Origin: Phytoseiulus persimilis
Taxonomy: Eukaryota; Arthropoda; Arachnida; Mesostigmata; Phytoseiidae
Direction of reading: 5' to 3'
DNA: 64,000 nt
NCBI GenBank assembly: GCA_037576195.1
Contig: CM075103.1
Location: 5,704,001-5,768,000, forward strand
Position 1 is the first letter of the stretch. The number at the start of each line of letters is the position of its first letter. The translations under genes and the position numbers were made by a program. Positions 59,663-64,000 of this stretch are shown in pieces. The notes under the pieces are model-generated. The model made no database searches. It saw only the letters and a program-made list of their open reading frames with translations, and was not told the DNA's origin.

Positions 59663-60571
59663 TATTCCCTACACTTTGTTTTCAGAGAAAATCTCGGACG
59701 AACCAAGACGAAGTTACGACGGGAGACAAACTCGAGCTCGAGAATTCTCGACCTCAAATAGATGTGAAGTTCAAGAGCGTTCCGAACTCTGGCAGCTTCG
59801 GTCAAAACGTCTATTCCAGTCTTCCACTATCCAAGCATGGATAAGACTCCATCGCGTTCCGGTTTAACAGTGCGTTGAACGCTCTGTCCCGGGTACATTG
59901 CGACTCCTACTTGTTGAAGATTCAGATGAGAACCTTTTTTCATCGAGTTCAACTCGCAACCCAATATTCCTCTGAAGGACCATTGAAGAAATCGGTAATT
60001 TCCTGAAATTTCCGGTCCGCCTGCTGCTTGGCCGATATAGGCAATATCAGGCTCTTTACGAGCACCTTAACCCACGTAGTTAGACTCCGAGAGATATACA
60101 GAGCTTCACGGTTGAACCAGCCGAGCGCGTCTCCGAAGGGCGAAACATTTGACGGGACTGATGCCGTCTGCGTATGGATACTAAAGCGCGTCGATGTCTT
60201 CTCCCAGAGAAACGATGTCCTGGACATTTCTTGCAGGATAAGCTGGTGAGCGTCTGAGAGGACACTCTCGCCAAAACCGTTCGTCTAATCTGTCCCCACG
60301 CACTCATAACGCAAACTCGGCAGCAGTCGACCCAAGTGTTCTGCTTGTTGAGAACTGAGCCGTGTGCCGGGCCCAATTTTCATGATTGCTCATTGTGTCT
60401 GGCGCGAACTTCTCATTTCCGCAGCCAAGTGGCCCTTGGAGTGCAACTGCACTCAACCCCATAAGCTGACTTTGTAAGCGTTCGAGTAGGAGCGAAGCAG
60501 TTTTTTTACGCAATGAGATGCCTGAATCTCGATCCACACAGGGGAATGGGGCGCTCCGCTCTCCGCATCGA

Positions 60572-60690
60572 GATCAGAGATTGCAATGATTCGGACTCGA
60601 CGATCCGAATTGGTTCTGCAATAGTTGTTTCGGCGAATCCGCACTCGAATCCGGGTCGGATGCGATTCCGGATTCGAATGCCGATTTTCT
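60572..60690. repeat. Degenerate GATTCGAATC-like cluster
   Basis: Several imperfect copies of GATTCG, GAATCCG and GATTCGAATG lie within about 120 bases, reminiscent of the arms of the hAT-type element at 2.6-3.3 kb. It may be a decayed arm of a related element; no terminal repeats are visible. Confidence 0.35.
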
Positions 60691-61781
60691 CGAGATGACC
60701 CGAGTGGTCGATCGCAACCTACCGCGGAACGATTCGTCTGCCTGGTGAGTCTCAATGCACCGTTTTTCCGGCAGCGGAGATCTCTTCCCTCGATTCGGTG
60801 GCCCCGTTCCAGGCTTGTGCACTTGGATAGCCGCAGATATTCATTCGTAAACGACGCATTCCGGCGAACGTTCATCCATCAGAAATTTGATATATTGATC
60901 GTTTATTGACCGCTAAGTCAATTTGAACCAGCTTGGTGCTACATTTTCATTCCAGACATAACGGAAAATCCTTGATATTGGGCGATGACTCAGCTGGTCG
61001 ACGATGCGGTTACTCTTATTTTAGGACATACGGTCTGGGCCCTTTCTCCGTTCCCATCTCCAAAGTACTCTCTTGGTGTTATGGGCGGCACATTTTGCTG
61101 CTCTCCAGTGTCTTCTATCAGGTAAAGAAAGCCGGCCAGCTGTCTGGCAAACAAGCTGACTAACGCCTCCGCTGTTATCCGAGACAGCACCCTTGACGAA
61201 GACAGCCATTATCAACGAGTGCTCGGACGTATAGAGAGTGCGACGAAGACTACTCCCCGGGGTTTCATTGGAGAGGGGAGACTAGAGCTGGGAGAATATT
61301 AGGGGAGTGTCTACATCGCAAGCTTGAACTCCTCGAGGTTGCGCAACGACTCAGTGCGATATGTTCCGTTGCGGTGGACTGTTGGTCGGTCTCTTCCCAA
61401 TGAGATGGAACTCTCTCCGTCGCACCCAGATATGTTTTCGCCGACTTTCCCACAACTGTCAAAAATGCGTGAATAAGCTGATATATTCCATGGAGGCGTC
61501 AACTTTCGCGTCAGACCTCACTTGCGAACGAGGGGAACAACACTTCGTTTATAGTTCGTCTCGTGTATCGCTAGGTTGTCCAGTCGAGAATGTCCGCCGG
61601 GTGGTTGTGCTGGCCCGCTTTCTCGCTGTCATGTCAAGTGCGGTGCAGCTGATCACGGCACCCCCGATTTTCGCGAAATCGAAGGAGCTCGAGGAAACAG
61701 GGTGGGGTGAGGTAGCTGACAAGGAGCAGAACGACCATTGACCCGGGAAAGACCCATTGGCAGTGCCTCTATTCCCAACTT
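60691..61781. other. No gene supported
   Basis: Short frames only, on both strands. A frame at 61,361-61,741 (+) and one at 60,990-61,190 (-) show no recognised domain. Confidence 0.4.
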
Positions 61782-61788
61782 GTGAATT

Positions 61789-62597
61789 TTAGCCGAATTC
61801 CCGTGAAACGAGGCTGTTGCAGATGGTCACGAGTCGTGACTCACGACCCCCCACAGCTCGCTGCGCTGCAACAGGAGAGAGCTCGTTCTCTATGGGACAA
61901 TTCAACACGTGAGTTTTCAGTAATCTGTGAGCCTCCGAGAGAGCCCGATGCTCGTCGTCAGCGTGTACGCGGCGCACCATGATTGCACACAGGCCCTCCG
62001 TGGTATTCAGGTCGGGAGTTCAGGCCGGCCAATCTTAAACAGTGATGTTCTCTAAGCGAAACCAGGCTTGCGTCTCTCTGCTCATGTGGATCCGTCCGTT
62101 GTCTTGTCAGAATGTCCAACATTCCGAAATTCGTCTCCGAAATGGCCCAGGAAATGTTTCAGACTATTTCACAAGATCGCGACGTAATCGGCGCTCTTCA
62201 TTTCACCTGAAACGAACTGGAATTCCCGCCTCCCCGCCCGACTGAACGCACCACATACCATGGCGTGGCCACCGCCGGAGTTCCGCTTGGGGGAACTACC
62301 GCTCTCTTGAGGCGCGAGACAGCCTGCATCCTCTTCTGAGCACCGGGAAGCCGGAATCGCGCGTCAGGTCCATCGTGACACCTTCAGATTCAGGACTCCC
62401 GACGGCTTTTGGCAACGACTGCTGCTGTTTCCAGCAGCGGTCATCATCGAACGTTGATCCCGTTCAGACAACTCAGATTTCCGTTTTCCTTCTTTGACCC
62501 GCACCACACGCCTCGTCCTACCGATTTTGCGTGCAATAGCCTTCAGACTCAGACTTACTCTGCCAAAAGCACTGATTTCGTTCTGCCCTCCATTCAT
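61789..62597 (-). pseudogene. Degenerate Tc1-like transposase
   Basis: Minus-strand frames follow the order of a Tc1/mariner transposase. First comes the helix-turn-helix LSLKAIARKIGRTRRVVR and the linker KRKSELSERDQRS with NSSSRCQ (62,597-62,364). Then KMKSADYVAIL, a stop, and FLGHFGDEF (about 62,200-62,130), and a decayed form of the QAWFR-LENI and DWPA-PDLNP region (about 62,070-62,000). The last part is VRRVHADDEH (from 61,980), where the family has VRRVYAD. Several frameshifts and stops make it inactive. The catalytic Asp of the QDNA-type motif is not intact. Terminal repeats are not convincing: CAGTGC occurs near 61,771 and its complement followed by TA near 62,909, but only one side has a flanking TA. 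Confidence 0.75.
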
Positions 62598-62599
62598 TA

Positions 62600-64000
62600 G
62601 GGTTGGGCCGCGTCCCGTCGTGCTCGACCCGGTGCGGGAGCGGGAGTTGCTTTGTCAGCGTCGATGGTATGATTCGTGCTCTGTGTCGTTCCACTGTTTT
62701 CCTCAAGGGTGTCGAAATCATGTTCACCAGTCTCATTTTTCGAAAAGGCGGCTGGAATTCCGAAATTGTGAATGAACGCGCTGCCAATAGTACTTTCTTG
62801 GTTCGTGATCGCTCGCCTTCTCGCCAGCCACCTCTTCCTGCCCTGTTTCCTTGAGATTCTCAGATTTCGCAAAAATCGGGGGGTGTCGTAATCAACTGTA
62901 CCGCACTGTAGATTATTGTGTACAACCAGACCCACAGTGTTGGAACTGTTGATTGCTCTACATCCTCTTCGGTCCTTCTGATCAGTTATATCGTTGTGGA
63001 GTTTTCTGTGTTTGATGGAGCTTCAGTCTGGAGCGGCGAACGTCTGGGAGACGGTAAGTTTTCAGGAGGCTATTCTCGAGTATGATTGTTGGGATCGACG
63101 GCCAAGTCCGGATATCGGACCTTCGAAGGGATGGCGCTCAGCATGATGGACTGCCTGATCTCCGATGGAATTATTCAAACGCGTGCGTATCGAGATGGTT
63201 ATCGAAGATGACTCGAGGGAGCTTGGGCTTTCCTTGGAGCATCCTATTTCCTCCACTGTTCCAACCGTTTCCTTCTTTCCTCGAACACACGCCTCAGAGC
63301 GAGACTGAGAGCACTTATCGATCCGCTCTGGATGGTTGGAGCAGCTGGTCAGCCGTTCCGCTGGCAGATGTGAGGCTGGGAACCGCTGCGTCTGCGGTAC
63401 GAGCTCGCTTCCAGTGCCGAGGCCCGACTCGAAGAACGTGCGCTAACAGCTGTTGGTTGGCTGAATCGATGGCTCGCCGCCCATCCGAGACTCCGGAGCT
63501 GCACCGGTGCAGAAGAGAACCAGGCCTTGGCGGCTACCCCAGCTGATGCCTGCCACGCATTGCTGCGCCTCAAGTCGGCTTCACCCCCAGATTCTCATTA
63601 TAATTGCTAGGTGGGAAAACCGGAAGAGCATTTTCCGCGTGATTGCACCACGAGTCATCTGACTCCCTGCAAGCGTGCCAAGAAGCACCGAGGACTAGTT
63701 CTATAATCCGTTAATCAGTTTGGAAATTTTCTCATCATATCAACTCCAACCAAGAACTCCGATTTACCGCCGCAAAACCCTCCATACATACCTCCTGGAT
63801 TTTCAAAAAAAAAATCCAAGATTTGACGGAATCACGGCTCCCTGTATACGACTCCCGTCAGTCCTATCCCGGCCTCGATCAGGATGGGCGTGGAGGTCGG
63901 GTGCTTCTGTCAATTGGGGTCGCTGTTCAACAGGCCTCAAACGGATCAGGAGTTTCCTTCCATAGATACGCTTCGGTTTCGTATTCGGCGTCAAGAGTCA
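62600..64000. other. Right end of the window, unassigned
   Basis: Two weak signals are present. A plus-strand frame at about 63,380-63,609 encodes a regular amphipathic stretch with SSAEARLEERALTAVGWLNR and LAATPADACHALLRLK, preceded by a possible acceptor, and may be an exon of an unknown gene. A minus-strand frame at 63,803-63,994 contains DRTDGSRIQG, like the TDGS start of an RNase H domain of retroelements. Neither is strong enough to call. Confidence 0.3.

Noticed and set aside
61771-62909. Defined Tc1 terminal inverted repeats
   Set aside because: CAGTGC occurs at both ends, but similarity stops after a few bases and only one side has the TA expected of a Tc1 insertion.

Overview
This is eukaryotic nuclear DNA, most likely from an arthropod. 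The genes are intron-rich with GT-AG splice sites and AATAAA signals. They encode animal proteins (RBMX2, a Pinocchio-type protein, the phosphorylase kinase beta subunit and Derlin-1). The gaps hold decayed LINE, hAT and Tc1-type elements. Roughly balanced base composition, short introns in most genes and the arthropod-type Pinocchio gene would fit a chelicerate such as a mite, but that placement is inference. Layout: 1-4.2 kb is a decayed minus-strand LINE whose ORF1 region is split by a 695-bp hAT-type foldback element with an intact 8-bp target-site duplication. 4.2-7.1 kb has no gene I can support. 7.16-10.68 kb (+) is RBMX2 in nine coding exons. 11.9-43.1 kb (+) is a Pinocchio homologue whose first coding exon is separated from the rest by a 28-kb intron. 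Near the middle of that intron, at 27,141/27,142, a strong 3' splice site directly abuts a consensus 5' splice site. This is the signature of a recursive-splicing ratchet point. 45.8-51.7 kb (+) is the complete phosphorylase kinase beta subunit in 13 coding exons. 52.1-53.4 kb (-) is Derlin-1 in four exons, tail to tail with PHKB and with abutting poly(A) signals. 53.4-64 kb is repeat-rich: a 45-bp minisatellite related to the interior of the hAT element, a 32-bp (2 x 16) minisatellite, membrane-protein-like minus-strand fragments, a dead Tc1-type transposase and an RNase H-like scrap. The four genes look like independent housekeeping genes (spliceosome, a poorly known Cys-rich protein, glycogen breakdown, ER-associated degradation); nothing suggests a shared pathway. 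The observations most worth following are the ratchet point, the shared 45-bp unit linking a hAT foldback element to a distant minisatellite, and the run of frame-preserving RS-domain exons in RBMX2. All exon structures were derived by eye from homology, splice-site consensus and phase; no transcript data were available.
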